From Solirubrobacterales bacterium (GTDB taxonomy: Bacteria > Actinomycetota > Thermoleophilia > Solirubrobacterales > Solirubrobacteraceae), in contig JAFMRN010000074.1 of the NCBI GenBank assembly GCA_017354065.1, positions 1-9,395 of the forward strand: a stretch of DNA of 9,395 nt, written 5' to 3'. Each line of letters opens with the position of its first letter. Position 1 is the stretch's first letter. Position numbers and translations under genes: made by a program. Under the pieces are notes generated by a model. The model worked only from the letters and a program-made list of their open reading frames with translations. It was not told the DNA's origin and made no database searches. Below, one piece after another: positions 1 through 6,334 of this stretch.

Positions 1-71
1 CCCTCCACGGCCTGGCCCTGGGGGTCGAGGATCCCCTGCTTGGGGCGGATCAGCACACGCGCGCGCGGCAT
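1..71 (-). CDS. purS: PurS, FGAM synthase small subunit (N-terminal fragment)
   Basis: Only the first 23 codons are in the window; the gene continues beyond the left edge. The visible protein starts MPRARVLIRPKQGILDPQGQ, which matches the conserved PurS opening, a short beta strand followed by GxLDPQGxAVE. In bacteria with split FGAM synthase, PurS bridges PurL and the glutaminase PurQ and is needed to pass ammonia to the PurL active site, converting FGAR to FGAM in the cytoplasm. The ATG lies 3 bases after the purC stop on the minus strand, so the two genes are probably translated together. The upstream GAG is only a weak ribosome-binding site. By usual gene order purQ and purL should follow outside the window, which is inference. 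The call rests on a short but characteristic stretch. Confidence 0.88.
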   Translation of the reverse strand, partial: MPRARVLIRPKQGILDPQGQAVE

Positions 72-74
72 AAC

Positions 75-974
75 TCAGCTGGCACCGGTGTTCGGCTGCG
101 CGCCGGTGCGCTCCAGCCAGGCGCTGAAGGGCTCACCGGTGATCCGCTCATACGCCTCGATGTACTTGGCGCGGGTCTTGGCGACGACGTCATCCGGGAT
201 CGCCGGCGCCGGCGGCTGCTTGTCCCAGCCGGTGGAGGTCGCCCAGTCACGCGTGATCTGCTTGTCGAAGCTCGCCTGACCGCGGCCGGGCGCGTAGTCA
301 TCGGCCGGCCAGAAGCGGCTGGAGTCGGGGGTGAAGACCTCGTCACCCAGCGTCAGCGCGCCGTCGGCATCCAGGCCGAACTCGAACTTGGTGTCGGCCA
401 GGATGATGCCGCGCTGCTTGGCGTGCGCGGCCGCGAACTTGTACAGCTCTACGCTGACTTGGCGGAGCTTCTCAGTCAGTTGTCCGTCGCCGATCAGCTC
501 GCCGGCGCGGTTCAGGTCGATCGTCTCGTCGTGACCGACATCGGCCTTGGTGGACGGCGTGAAGATCGGCTCGGGGAGCTGCTCTGACTCCTTCAGGCCG
601 GACGGCAGCTGGATGCCGGAGACCTTGCCGGTCGCCTGGTAGTCCTTCCAGCCCGAGCCGGTGATGTAGCCGCGGACGATCGCCTCGACCGGGAGCATCT
701 TCAGCTTCTTTACCACCATGCCGCGACCGCGCGCCTCCTCCGGCACGCCGTCGGTAACCGAAATGAAGTGGTTGGGCACGATCTGCTTGGTCTGCTCGAG
801 CCAGAAGGCGGTCAGGCCGGTCAGCACCGCCCCCTTGTCGGGGATCGGCGTGGGATGGACCACGTCGTAGGTGGAGATGCGGTCCGAAACGACCAGCAGC
901 AGGCGGTCGTCGAGGTCGTAGATCTCCCGAACCTTGCCCGAGGTGAGCAGCGGGAGGTCGCTTAGGGCAGTCAC
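75..974 (-). CDS. purC: SAICAR synthetase (phosphoribosylaminoimidazole-succinocarboxamide synthase)
   Basis: This 299-residue cytoplasmic enzyme joins CAIR and aspartate, using ATP, to form SAICAR in purine synthesis. Both family signatures are present: LPVEAIVRGYITGSG at residues 94-108 and LADTKFEFG at 192-200. The N-terminal SGKVREIYD (12-20) forms part of the ATP site, and DEVFTPDSSRFW (211-222) is also typical. The length matches the longer form of about 300 residues (yeast Ade1-like, common in actinobacteria) rather than the roughly 237-residue E. coli type. The start is GTG at 974-972. It overlaps the purB stop as GTGA, and the resulting N-terminus fits the family. No Shine-Dalgarno sequence is visible; the bases before the start read GATCACCTC, which resembles anti-Shine-Dalgarno sequence. 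Expression therefore probably depends on ribosomes finishing purB. No missing key residues were noticed. Confidence 0.97.
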   Translation of the reverse strand: MTALSDLPLLTSGKVREIYDLDDRLLLVVSDRISTYDVVHPTPIPDKGAVLTGLTAFWLEQTKQIVPNHFISVTDGVPEEARGRGMVVKKLKMLPVEAIVRGYITGSGWKDYQATGKVSGIQLPSGLKESEQLPEPIFTPSTKADVGHDETIDLNRAGELIGDGQLTEKLRQVSVELYKFAAAHAKQRGIILADTKFEFGLDADGALTLGDEVFTPDSSRFWPADDYAPGRGQASFDKQITRDWATSTGWDKQPPAPAIPDDVVAKTRAKYIEAYERITGEPFSAWLERTGAQPNTGAS

Positions 975-2242
975 GAGGTGATCGTATCGAGCCGCCCGAC
1001 GATCTGATCGGCGTAGCGGACGTACGGTTGGTAATCGAAAATCGCGTCCAGGTCGAGATCGTGGCGCTCGGCTTGCACCAGCGAACGCAGCTGCACACGC
1101 GTGTCAAAGGCCTGCTGGGCGAGGCGCTGGGTGATGCGGTAGGCCTCATCCCTGTTGAGCCCGGTCTGTACCAGCGCCAGCAGCAGCCGCTGGGAGAAGA
1201 CCGCGCCGTGGGTCAGCTCCAGGTTCTCCGCCATCCGCTCACGGTCGATCACCAGGCCTTCGACCAGCCCGAGCATGCGCCGCTGCATGTGATCGAGCAG
1301 GATCGTGGAGTCGGGCAGGATCACGCGCTCGACGCTGGAGTGGGAGATGTCACGCTCATGCCACAGCGCGACGTTCTCCAGCGCCGCGTTGGCGTTGCCG
1401 CGCAGCACCCGGGCCAGGCCGGTGACCTGCTCGGCCTTGATCGGGTTGCGCTTGTGGGGCATCGCTGAGGAGCCCTTCTGACCCTTGCCGAAGGGCTCAC
1501 GCGCCTCTGACAGCTCCGTCCGTGCCAGATGCCTGATCTCCGTGGCCAGGCGCTCCAGGCCGGCGCCCGCCAGCGCGATCGCCTCCAGCAGCTCGGCGTG
1601 GCGGTCGCGCGGGATCACCTGTGTGGAAACCGGCTCCGGGTTGAGTCCGAGCCGTTTGAGCACACGTTGTTCGAAATCCGGTGACGTGGCCGCGTAGGTG
1701 CCCACCGCGCCCGACAGCGCACCGACGCCGGCCTGCTCGAACGCCCGTGTGAGCCGCTCGTAGTTGCGCTGGGCCTCAAAGGCGAACCCGGCAAGCCGGA
1801 TCCCGAAGGTGGTCGGTTCGGCGTGGATGCCGTGGGTTCGCCCGATGCAGAGCGTGTGCGCCTCGGCCCGGGCCTTTGAGGCCAGGGCCTCGACCAGCGC
1901 CCGGGCATCGGGCAGGATCAGCTCGCCGGCAGCGCGGATCTGCAGCGCCAGCCCGGTGTCGAGCACGTCCGAGGAGGTCAGGCCGTAGTGGATCCAGCGC
2001 CCGGCCGGGCCGGCACTGTCAGCCAGCACGTCCACGAATGCGGCTACATCGTGGTCGGTGACCTGCTCACGCTCGTTGATCGCCTCCACGCTGAAGCCGG
2101 CGTTGTTGATCGCCTCCAGCTCTTCTGGGGTGGGGCCTTGCGTCTCCGCGGCGGCGGCCACCTCGACCTTGCGCAGCGCCTCGAAGCGGGCGTGGTCGGA
2201 CCAGATCTCGCCCAGTTCCTTCCGGGTGTAGCGGTCGATCAC
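971..2242 (-). CDS. purB: Adenylosuccinate lyase
   Basis: This 423-residue member of the fumarase/aspartase superfamily cleaves fumarate from SAICAR to give AICAR, and from adenylosuccinate to give AMP. The family signature GSSAMPHKRNP is at residues 257-267 and carries the catalytic loop serine. TSSD is at 89-92, TDHD with a candidate catalytic His64 at 62-65, and GRTHG with His137 at 134-138. The length is normal for the shorter bacterial form (Bacillus/Thermotoga-like). The start is GTG at 2242-2240; the opening IDRYTRKELGEIWSD matches the conserved N-terminus MIxRYTRPEM, so it is well supported. The GTG overlaps the stop of the upstream Ig-like gene (GTGA), and no Shine-Dalgarno sequence precedes it. 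Translation of this essential enzyme therefore appears coupled to the upstream secreted-protein gene, which is an inference. Confidence 0.97.
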   Translation of the reverse strand: MIDRYTRKELGEIWSDHARFEALRKVEVAAAAETQGPTPEELEAINNAGFSVEAINEREQVTDHDVAAFVDVLADSAGPAGRWIHYGLTSSDVLDTGLALQIRAAGELILPDARALVEALASKARAEAHTLCIGRTHGIHAEPTTFGIRLAGFAFEAQRNYERLTRAFEQAGVGALSGAVGTYAATSPDFEQRVLKRLGLNPEPVSTQVIPRDRHAELLEAIALAGAGLERLATEIRHLARTELSEAREPFGKGQKGSSAMPHKRNPIKAEQVTGLARVLRGNANAALENVALWHERDISHSSVERVILPDSTILLDHMQRRMLGLVEGLVIDRERMAENLELTHGAVFSQRLLLALVQTGLNRDEAYRITQRLAQQAFDTRVQLRSLVQAERHDLDLDAIFDYQPYVRYADQIVGRLDTITS

Positions 2243-3504
2243 TTGATGCGGACCGGCGCGGTGGTGACGCTCTGCTTGGTCAGCTTCGAACCGACGGCGT
2301 ACACGTTCGTGACCGACAGGCGCTGGGCCCCGGCGTGCTTCAGCGTTTGCAGTTGTGCGCCGCCGATGTGTCCGGTGACGGTGCCGGTTTTACCGGCGCT
2401 GATGCTGTAGCGGCGGAACAACAGTGACACCGAGCCTTTGGGGCCGCCCTTGACCGGCTGGAAAGCACGCTTGGTCAGGATCAACAGGTTGCCGCTGCAT
2501 TTGCCGGTGGCGGTTTGACACGCGAGCCTGGCAGTAACTGTCCCGTTACGTGAGATTGACGGGTTGCCCACCAGCCGGCCGGGCGGGGTGACGGTAAAGG
2601 TGTGTGTGACCGTGAGCGGCGCCTCATTGGTGACAGGCTGGGTGGCGGTGGCCGTGTAGGTGCCCGGGGGCAGGCGCGTCGGCCAGTTCAGCTGCCAGTT
2701 CCCGTTCGTGATCGTGGCGTTGTGCGTGGTTCCGGCGCCGGCGGTGGTGCGCCCGCGCGAGAGCTTCACCAGGACGTGCTGTTGCACACCGGGGTTGGTG
2801 TCAACCCCGCCGCTGAAGGTCGTGGCCGTCTGTGACAGCGACCCGTTCGCGGCCGGTGTGGCCATAGTCAGCACCGAGGTGGTGTTCAAGCTGAGCGTCG
2901 GGCTGAAGGCGTTACCGCCTTGGCTGGCGACGGCGGTGTATTGACCGTTGCTCAGGCCGGTCGCGGTGACGTTGAAGTGGCCGCTGCCGTCGGTGGTCGC
3001 CGTGAACGTGCCGACCGGGCTGGCAGTCGTGTCAGAGCCCCCATAGACGGTCACGTTGACCTGCTGTGAGGGGGCGGCGCCGCCGCTGAAGGTAGCCGTG
3101 TGGTGGACGGCGTCCGTGGCCGCCAGTGACAGGCCCAAGCTCGGCTTGGCGGGCGCCACGGAGAAGCTGACCGGGCTGCTCTGGACGGTCTGGCCGTTGG
3201 CCTGGGTCTCTGTCGCCTGGGCCGTGTAGGTGCCACTGGGCAGTGGTGACTGCGGAGCGGCTGACCACTTGGAGTTCGCCCCCTGGGTGGAGAAGCTGGT
3301 GACGGGTGTATTCGAGCCCTGGTAGACGTTCACGGTGACCGTGTCGCCGTCCTGGAGGTCGGCGCCGGAGAACGTCGGCGTGCCGGTCGGCTGGTATGAG
3401 TTCTGTGCCGGTGCGGTCAGTGTCAGCGAGGTGCCGGCCGACGCTGAGGTGACGCCCAGCACGGCGAGCGCCACGGCAGCTAGAAACGCAAGCGTGCGAC
3501 GCAT
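2239..3504 (-). CDS. Secreted Ig-like repeat protein within the purine operon
   Basis: This 421-residue protein has no recognised specific function. Residues 1-23 form a classical signal peptide: an RR start, a hydrophobic core and cleavage after ASA. Three Ig-like beta-sandwich repeats follow at roughly 25-118, 121-207 and 210-307. Each has an early TFSG (44, 138, 229) and a late GTYTA or GQYTA strand (91, 187, 281), and they are rich in Thr, Ser, Val and Gly. The tail (310-421) has a Cys pair at 329 and 336 and a basic C-terminus. From memory, such tails are common in exported proteins of Solirubrobacterales. No transmembrane anchor or LPXTG sorting motif is visible, so it is probably released or held noncovalently at the cell surface. 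The ATG shares one base with the purE stop (TGATG), and the TGA overlaps the purB start. It is a complete ORF placed in the middle of a purine operon, which is unusual. Confidence 0.88.
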   Translation of the reverse strand: MRRTLAFLAAVALAVLGVTSASAGTSLTLTAPAQNSYQPTGTPTFSGADLQDGDTVTVNVYQGSNTPVTSFSTQGANSKWSAAPQSPLPSGTYTAQATETQANGQTVQSSPVSFSVAPAKPSLGLSLAATDAVHHTATFSGGAAPSQQVNVTVYGGSDTTASPVGTFTATTDGSGHFNVTATGLSNGQYTAVASQGGNAFSPTLSLNTTSVLTMATPAANGSLSQTATTFSGGVDTNPGVQQHVLVKLSRGRTTAGAGTTHNATITNGNWQLNWPTRLPPGTYTATATQPVTNEAPLTVTHTFTVTPPGRLVGNPSISRNGTVTARLACQTATGKCSGNLLILTKRAFQPVKGGPKGSVSLLFRRYSISAGKTGTVTGHIGGAQLQTLKHAGAQRLSVTNVYAVGSKLTKQSVTTAPVRIK

Positions 3505-3962
3505 CAGATTCCGAGGATCCGCGCGGCCAGCACGGCCGCGTTCTTGGCGTTGTCCACACCGACGGTCGCAACCGGCACGCCCGGGGGCATCTGCACGATC
3601 GACAGCAGCGCGTCCAGGCCGTTCGAGACGCTGGTGCGGCTGGTCAGCGGGACCCCGATCACCGGCAGGTCGCTGTGCGCGGCGACGACGCCGGGGAGCG
3701 CGGCTGACAGCCCGGCGCCGGCGATGATCACCTTGATGCCGCGCAGCCGCGCGTTCTTGGCGTAGTCGGCGACGGTGTCCGGCTCGCGGTGAGCGGACAT
3801 CACGCGGACCTCAGAGCGGATCCCCCGCTCGGTCAGCTCGGTCTCGGCCTTCTCCATCGCCGGCAGATCGGACTTGGAGCCCATTACGATCGCCACGCGG
3901 GGCGCGTCGGTGTCCAGCTCGCTGAAGGCTTGCTCGGTGTCGTATTGGGTCTCAGAACTCAT
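3504..3962 (-). CDS. purE: PurE, N5-CAIR mutase or AIR carboxylase
   Basis: This 152-residue protein makes CAIR, the carboxylated imidazole intermediate of purine synthesis. GSKSD at residues 28-32 and SAHR at 56-59, with the catalytic His58, are clear. SIVQMPPGVPVATV (121-134) and NAAVLAARIL (141-150) complete the fold. The first 20 or so residues are a polar extension before the usual start of the domain. In the phosphate/nucleotide loop, E. coli PurE reads GAGGAAHLPG; here it is GAGLSAALPG (82-91), so Ala88 replaces the second conserved histidine (E. coli His75). From memory the Ala form also occurs in other lineages, including archaea, so it may mark a subtype rather than a defect. No purK lies next to it. 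The ATG start overlaps the purD stop as ATGA, with GGGAG shortly upstream as a ribosome-binding site. Whether it uses N5-CAIR or CO2 directly cannot be read from the sequence. Confidence 0.95.
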   Translation of the reverse strand: MSSETQYDTEQAFSELDTDAPRVAIVMGSKSDLPAMEKAETELTERGIRSEVRVMSAHREPDTVADYAKNARLRGIKVIIAGAGLSAALPGVVAAHSDLPVIGVPLTSRTSVSNGLDALLSIVQMPPGVPVATVGVDNAKNAAVLAARILGI

Positions 3963-5236
3963 GCACGTACTCCCGCCGCGATGTCAGTGCGCATCTGGCT
4001 TCCGTCGAAGTTAATCTCGCCTGCGCCAGCATAAGCGTTCGCCCGGGCGCTCGGCAGGTCCGGCCCCAGCGCCGTGACGGCCAGCACGCGGCCGCCGGCG
4101 GTGCGCAACCGCCCCTGCTCGTCGCGGGCGGTACCCGCGTGGGTCAACACCAGCTCCGGGCCGAGGCGCTCGGTGCCGGCGATCAGATCGCCCGAGCGGG
4201 AGCTCTCAGGATAGCCGTGGCTCGCGAGCACCAGCGTCACCGACGCGCGCTGATCCCAGCTCAGCTGCACGCCCTTCAGCCCGCCGGTACGGGTGGCGGC
4301 TTCCAGCAGCCCGAGCAAGTCGGAGCGCAGCCGCGGCAACAGCGCCTGGGTCTCGGGATCGCCGAAGCGCACGTTGAACTCGATCACCTTGGGGCCCGCG
4401 GGGGTCAGCATCAGCCCGGCGTACAGGAGCCCGTGGAACGGGGTTCCACGGCGGCGCATCTCATCGACCAGCGGCTGATGGATCTGGGCGGTGATGGCCG
4501 CCGCCCGACTCGAGTCGATGTTCGGCATCGGGCTGTAGGAGCCCATCCCGCCGGTGTTCGGTCCGCGGTCACCGTCGTGGATGCGCTTGTAATCCTGGGC
4601 GGACTGCAACGGGATCGCGTTGACCCCGTCACACAGCGCGAACAGGGAGCACTCCTGACCCTGGAGGTACTCCTCAACCACCACCTGGGTCGTGTCGAAC
4701 TTGTGCTTCACCAGGAACTCGGTCAGCGCTTCGCGTGCGGCTTGCGCGTCCGCGGCGATCACGACACCCTTGCCGGCCGCCAGGCCGTCGGCCTTGATCA
4801 CGGCCGGGTAACGCGCGGCCACGGCGGTGATGCCCTGCTCCACGCTCTTGACCACTGTGTGGGAGGCGGTCGGCACGCCGGCCGCGGCCATCACCTCCTT
4901 GCAGAAGGCCTTGGAGCCCTCCAGCCGCGCGGCGGCCCGGCTGGGGCCGAACACGCTGATCCCGTGTTCTGTGAGCCGGTCTGCGACGCCCTTGACGAGC
5001 GGTACCTCCGGGCCGATCACCACCAGCTCCGGGTTTTCCGTGGCGGCCAGCTGGACGATCGCGTCGACGTCGTCGGCCTTCACATCCGGATAGGTGCGCG
5101 CGAGCGCGGCGATCCCCGGGTTGCCGGGCGCGGCCAGCAGCTCCGGGTCGCGCGCTGAGCGCGACAGGGCCTGGGCCAGCGCGTGCTCACGCGCGCCCGA
5201 ACCGATGATCAGGACCTTCGGGCGCGCGGTGTTCAA
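3959..5236 (-). CDS. purD: GAR synthetase (phosphoribosylamine-glycine ligase)
   Basis: This 425-residue ATP-grasp ligase joins phosphoribosylamine and glycine to form GAR, the second step of purine synthesis. Visible landmarks are the N-domain loop GSGAREHAL (12-20), EGSKAFCKEVM (106-116), the ATP-binding stretch KADGLAAGKGV (148-158), GPNTGGMGSY (225-234) and the PROSITE-type signature RFGDPETQ (290-297). The length is normal. The only start before the conserved KVLIIGSG is TTG at 5236-5234; no in-frame ATG or GTG exists upstream before the conserved region. No Shine-Dalgarno sequence precedes it, and the bases just upstream (CCCCTCCGC) resemble anti-Shine-Dalgarno sequence instead. The gene is 26 bases after the GYD gene and overlaps purE by ATGA. 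The TTG start combined with the missing ribosome-binding site suggests weak or coupled initiation. Confidence 0.97.
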   Translation of the reverse strand: MNTARPKVLIIGSGAREHALAQALSRSARDPELLAAPGNPGIAALARTYPDVKADDVDAIVQLAATENPELVVIGPEVPLVKGVADRLTEHGISVFGPSRAAARLEGSKAFCKEVMAAAGVPTASHTVVKSVEQGITAVAARYPAVIKADGLAAGKGVVIAADAQAAREALTEFLVKHKFDTTQVVVEEYLQGQECSLFALCDGVNAIPLQSAQDYKRIHDGDRGPNTGGMGSYSPMPNIDSSRAAAITAQIHQPLVDEMRRRGTPFHGLLYAGLMLTPAGPKVIEFNVRFGDPETQALLPRLRSDLLGLLEAATRTGGLKGVQLSWDQRASVTLVLASHGYPESSRSGDLIAGTERLGPELVLTHAGTARDEQGRLRTAGGRVLAVTALGPDLPSARANAYAGAGEINFDGSQMRTDIAAGVRA

Positions 5237-5262
5237 GTGCGGAGGGGCATGTGCGAGGCGGC

Positions 5263-5544
5263 TCAGAGCGTTCCGATGAAGTCCTCAATCGGAATCGCCG
5301 ATAGCGTCTCATACCGCCCGGTCCCTCTGGATCCGAGCTCGACCGAGACGCGCGCGACGGTCTGCTCGTCCGGAGCTTCGATCACGTTCACAAAGTCGTA
5401 CTCGCCGAGCGTCGCCCATTGGGCCTTGACGGTGGCGCCAAGCTGCTCAACCTCGCGATTGACTTCCCTGATCCGCTCCGGGTTGTTCTTGATGGTCGTC
5501 ACGCCGTCCGGCGTGAGGGTGGTGAGCATGATGTAGGTGGGCAC
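5263..5544 (-). CDS. GYD-domain protein, first gene of the purine operon
   Basis: This 93-residue soluble protein resembles the GYD family, small ferredoxin-like alpha/beta proteins named for a conserved Gly-Tyr-Asp motif. Here the motif appears as GEYD at residues 47-50 within a WATLGEYDFVNVIEAPD stretch. The N-terminus PTYIMLTTLTPDG (2-14) and the helix NPERIREVNREVEQLG (21-36) are also typical. No biochemical role is established for the family to my knowledge, and no signal peptide or membrane segment is present. The start is GTG at 5544-5542, supported by a good AGGAG 7 bases upstream. It is the first gene of the operon and lies 26 bases before purD. Sharing a transcript with purine genes hints at a metabolic or regulatory link, but that is conjecture. 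Its reading frame stays open for nine codons after the TGA and then stops exactly at the purD start. Confidence 0.87.
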   Translation of the reverse strand: MPTYIMLTTLTPDGVTTIKNNPERIREVNREVEQLGATVKAQWATLGEYDFVNVIEAPDEQTVARVSVELGSRGTGRYETLSAIPIEDFIGTL

Positions 5545-5619
5545 TTTTGGTCTCCTCTCAGACTTGGCGACCCAACGTGGCGCCGCTGAACCGCGATCTC
5601 CATCTCAGCCACTTGTACC
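5545..5619. promoter_or_regulatory. Divergent intergenic region, likely promoters for both directions
   Basis: These 75 bases separate the GYD-pur operon (minus) from the plus-strand secreted-protein gene, so promoters for both should lie here or slightly inside the genes. I could not identify a convincing -35/-10 pair on the minus strand. On the plus strand a TACCAT hexamer at 5616-5621 fits a TANNNT -10 element. A small inverted repeat, TTGG-CGAC-CCAA (5564-5575), could be an operator but is short enough to arise by chance. No purine riboswitch-like structure was recognised. Confidence 0.4.
5552..5556 (-). promoter_or_regulatory. Ribosome-binding site of the GYD gene
   Basis: On the minus strand the leader reads AGAGGAGACCAAAA immediately before GTG. 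AGGAG sits 7 bases from the start codon, an optimal distance. It is the strongest Shine-Dalgarno sequence in the purine operon and decides the GTG start. The downstream purB, purC and purD genes have none, so most ribosome entry may occur here and be handed on by coupling. Confidence 0.75.
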
Positions 5620-6288
5620 ATGCCGCGAATGCCTCTCCCACGCGCCATTTCCGCCGGCGCCGGCGTCACTCTCGGAGTGGCGGCGCTGAGCGCCACGCCG
5701 GCCCTGGCCGCCAAGTCAGCCGGCCCCAAGCTCAGCCTCGCTCACGGCTGCTACCGGGTCGGCCAGAAGGTGACCGTGAGCGGGAGCGGTTTCATCGCCT
5801 CAGCGCCCTATGACCTGACCGTTGACGGGGTCGACTTCGGGCAGGCGCTGACAAGCGGCAAGGGCACGCTCCGCTCTACGTTCTCCCCGGGCGGCCTGCC
5901 GGCCGGGAAGGTGCAGGTGGCCGACAGCCTGACCGCATCTGACGGCGATCATGCGGCCCGCGCCTCCTTCACCTTGACGCGCCCCACGGGCGCCGCTTAC
6001 GGCGCCGGCAAGGGCAGCTCGACCCGCCGCAAGGTCCCCTTCGTGCTGTGGGACTTCGGCGCCGGCGCCCACGCTTATGTGCACTACGTGTCGCCCGGCG
6101 GCCAGCTGCGCGCGACCGCGGCGCTGGGACGGCTGACCGGACAGTGCGGCGCGCTGTTGAGCAAGCCGGCTCAGCTGTTCCCGTTCAACCCCAGCGCCGG
6201 CCGCTGGACACTGCAGTTCGACACCCAGCGCGGCTACCAGGCCAAGCCGCGCGGGCCGGTCGCGCGGATCCGGGTCAAGACCGGTTGA
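5620..6288 (+). CDS. Secreted two-domain protein of unknown function
   Basis: This 222-residue protein has no recognised function. Residues 1-30 look like a signal peptide: basic start, hydrophobic GVTLGVAAL core and likely cleavage after ALA-30. The mature N-terminal half (about 35-120) is an Ig-like beta-rich domain (GQKVTVSGSGF, 48-58). The C-terminal half (about 138-222) carries VHYVSPGGQL (154-163), the segment GQCGALLS (174-181), LFPF (186-189) and WTLQFDTQRGY (196-206). From memory, the C-terminal pattern recurs in exported proteins of Solirubrobacterales. Only two cysteines remain in the mature protein (Cys44 and Cys176), so they may form one disulfide between the halves. Two in-frame ATG codons, 5620 and 5629, are possible starts; neither has a Shine-Dalgarno sequence. 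The second would suit leaderless initiation from the TACCAT element. Its neighbours downstream are also exported proteins. Confidence 0.85.
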   Translation: MPRMPLPRAISAGAGVTLGVAALSATPALAAKSAGPKLSLAHGCYRVGQKVTVSGSGFIASAPYDLTVDGVDFGQALTSGKGTLRSTFSPGGLPAGKVQVADSLTASDGDHAARASFTLTRPTGAAYGAGKGSSTRRKVPFVLWDFGAGAHAYVHYVSPGGQLRATAALGRLTGQCGALLSKPAQLFPFNPSAGRWTLQFDTQRGYQAKPRGPVARIRVKTG

Positions 6289-6312
6289 CACCTGCGCAAC
6301 CCTTCCTAGAAG
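6285..6312 (+). promoter_or_regulatory. Candidate promoter for the first small secreted protein
   Basis: A perfect TTGACA -35 hexamer (6285-6290) overlaps the stop codon of the upstream gene. TAGAAG (6307-6312), a 4/6 match to TATAAT, follows after a 16-base spacer. Transcription would begin near 6319, leaving a short leader with the ribosome-binding site. The final G of the -10 is a weakness, because most housekeeping -10 elements end in T. Co-transcription from the upstream gene 46 bases away remains possible. Confidence 0.4.
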
Positions 6313-6321
6313 ACACAACAG

Positions 6322-6326
6322 GGAGG
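6322..6326 (+). promoter_or_regulatory. Ribosome-binding site, first small secreted protein
   Basis: GGAGG lies 8 bases before the ATG at 6335 and fixes that start. The surrounding nine bases GGAGGGTGG (6322-6330) recur exactly before the second paralogue at 6804-6812, which suggests the leader was duplicated along with the gene. Confidence 0.75.
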
Positions 6327-6334
6327 GTGGTGCG

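Noticed and set aside
472..1149. Minus-strand open frame (225 codons) across the purC-purB junction
   Set aside because: It is an out-of-frame shadow of purC and purB, with an Arg/Pro-rich product typical of frame-shifted GC-rich coding sequence.
2239..3504. Ig-like gene as a recent insertion by mobile DNA
   Set aside because: There are no transposase, inverted repeats or target duplications, and both junctions are neat stop-start overlaps with its neighbours.
3032..3571. Alternative minus-strand frame within the Ig-like gene and the end of purE
   Set aside because: It is Arg-rich with no recognisable features. The Ig-like frame has a signal peptide and periodic repeats, so it is the real one.
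4139..5158. Long plus-strand open frame (339 codons) opposite purD
   Set aside because: It is fully antisense to a clear purD. Its product is a low-complexity Gly/Arg/Leu/His mix with no domain. Such open frames are usual opposite GC-rich genes.
5564..5575. TTGG-CGAC-CCAA inverted repeat as a purine repressor operator
   Set aside because: A 4-base arm is expected by chance, and it does not match a purine regulator site I know. It is mentioned only as part of the intergenic region.
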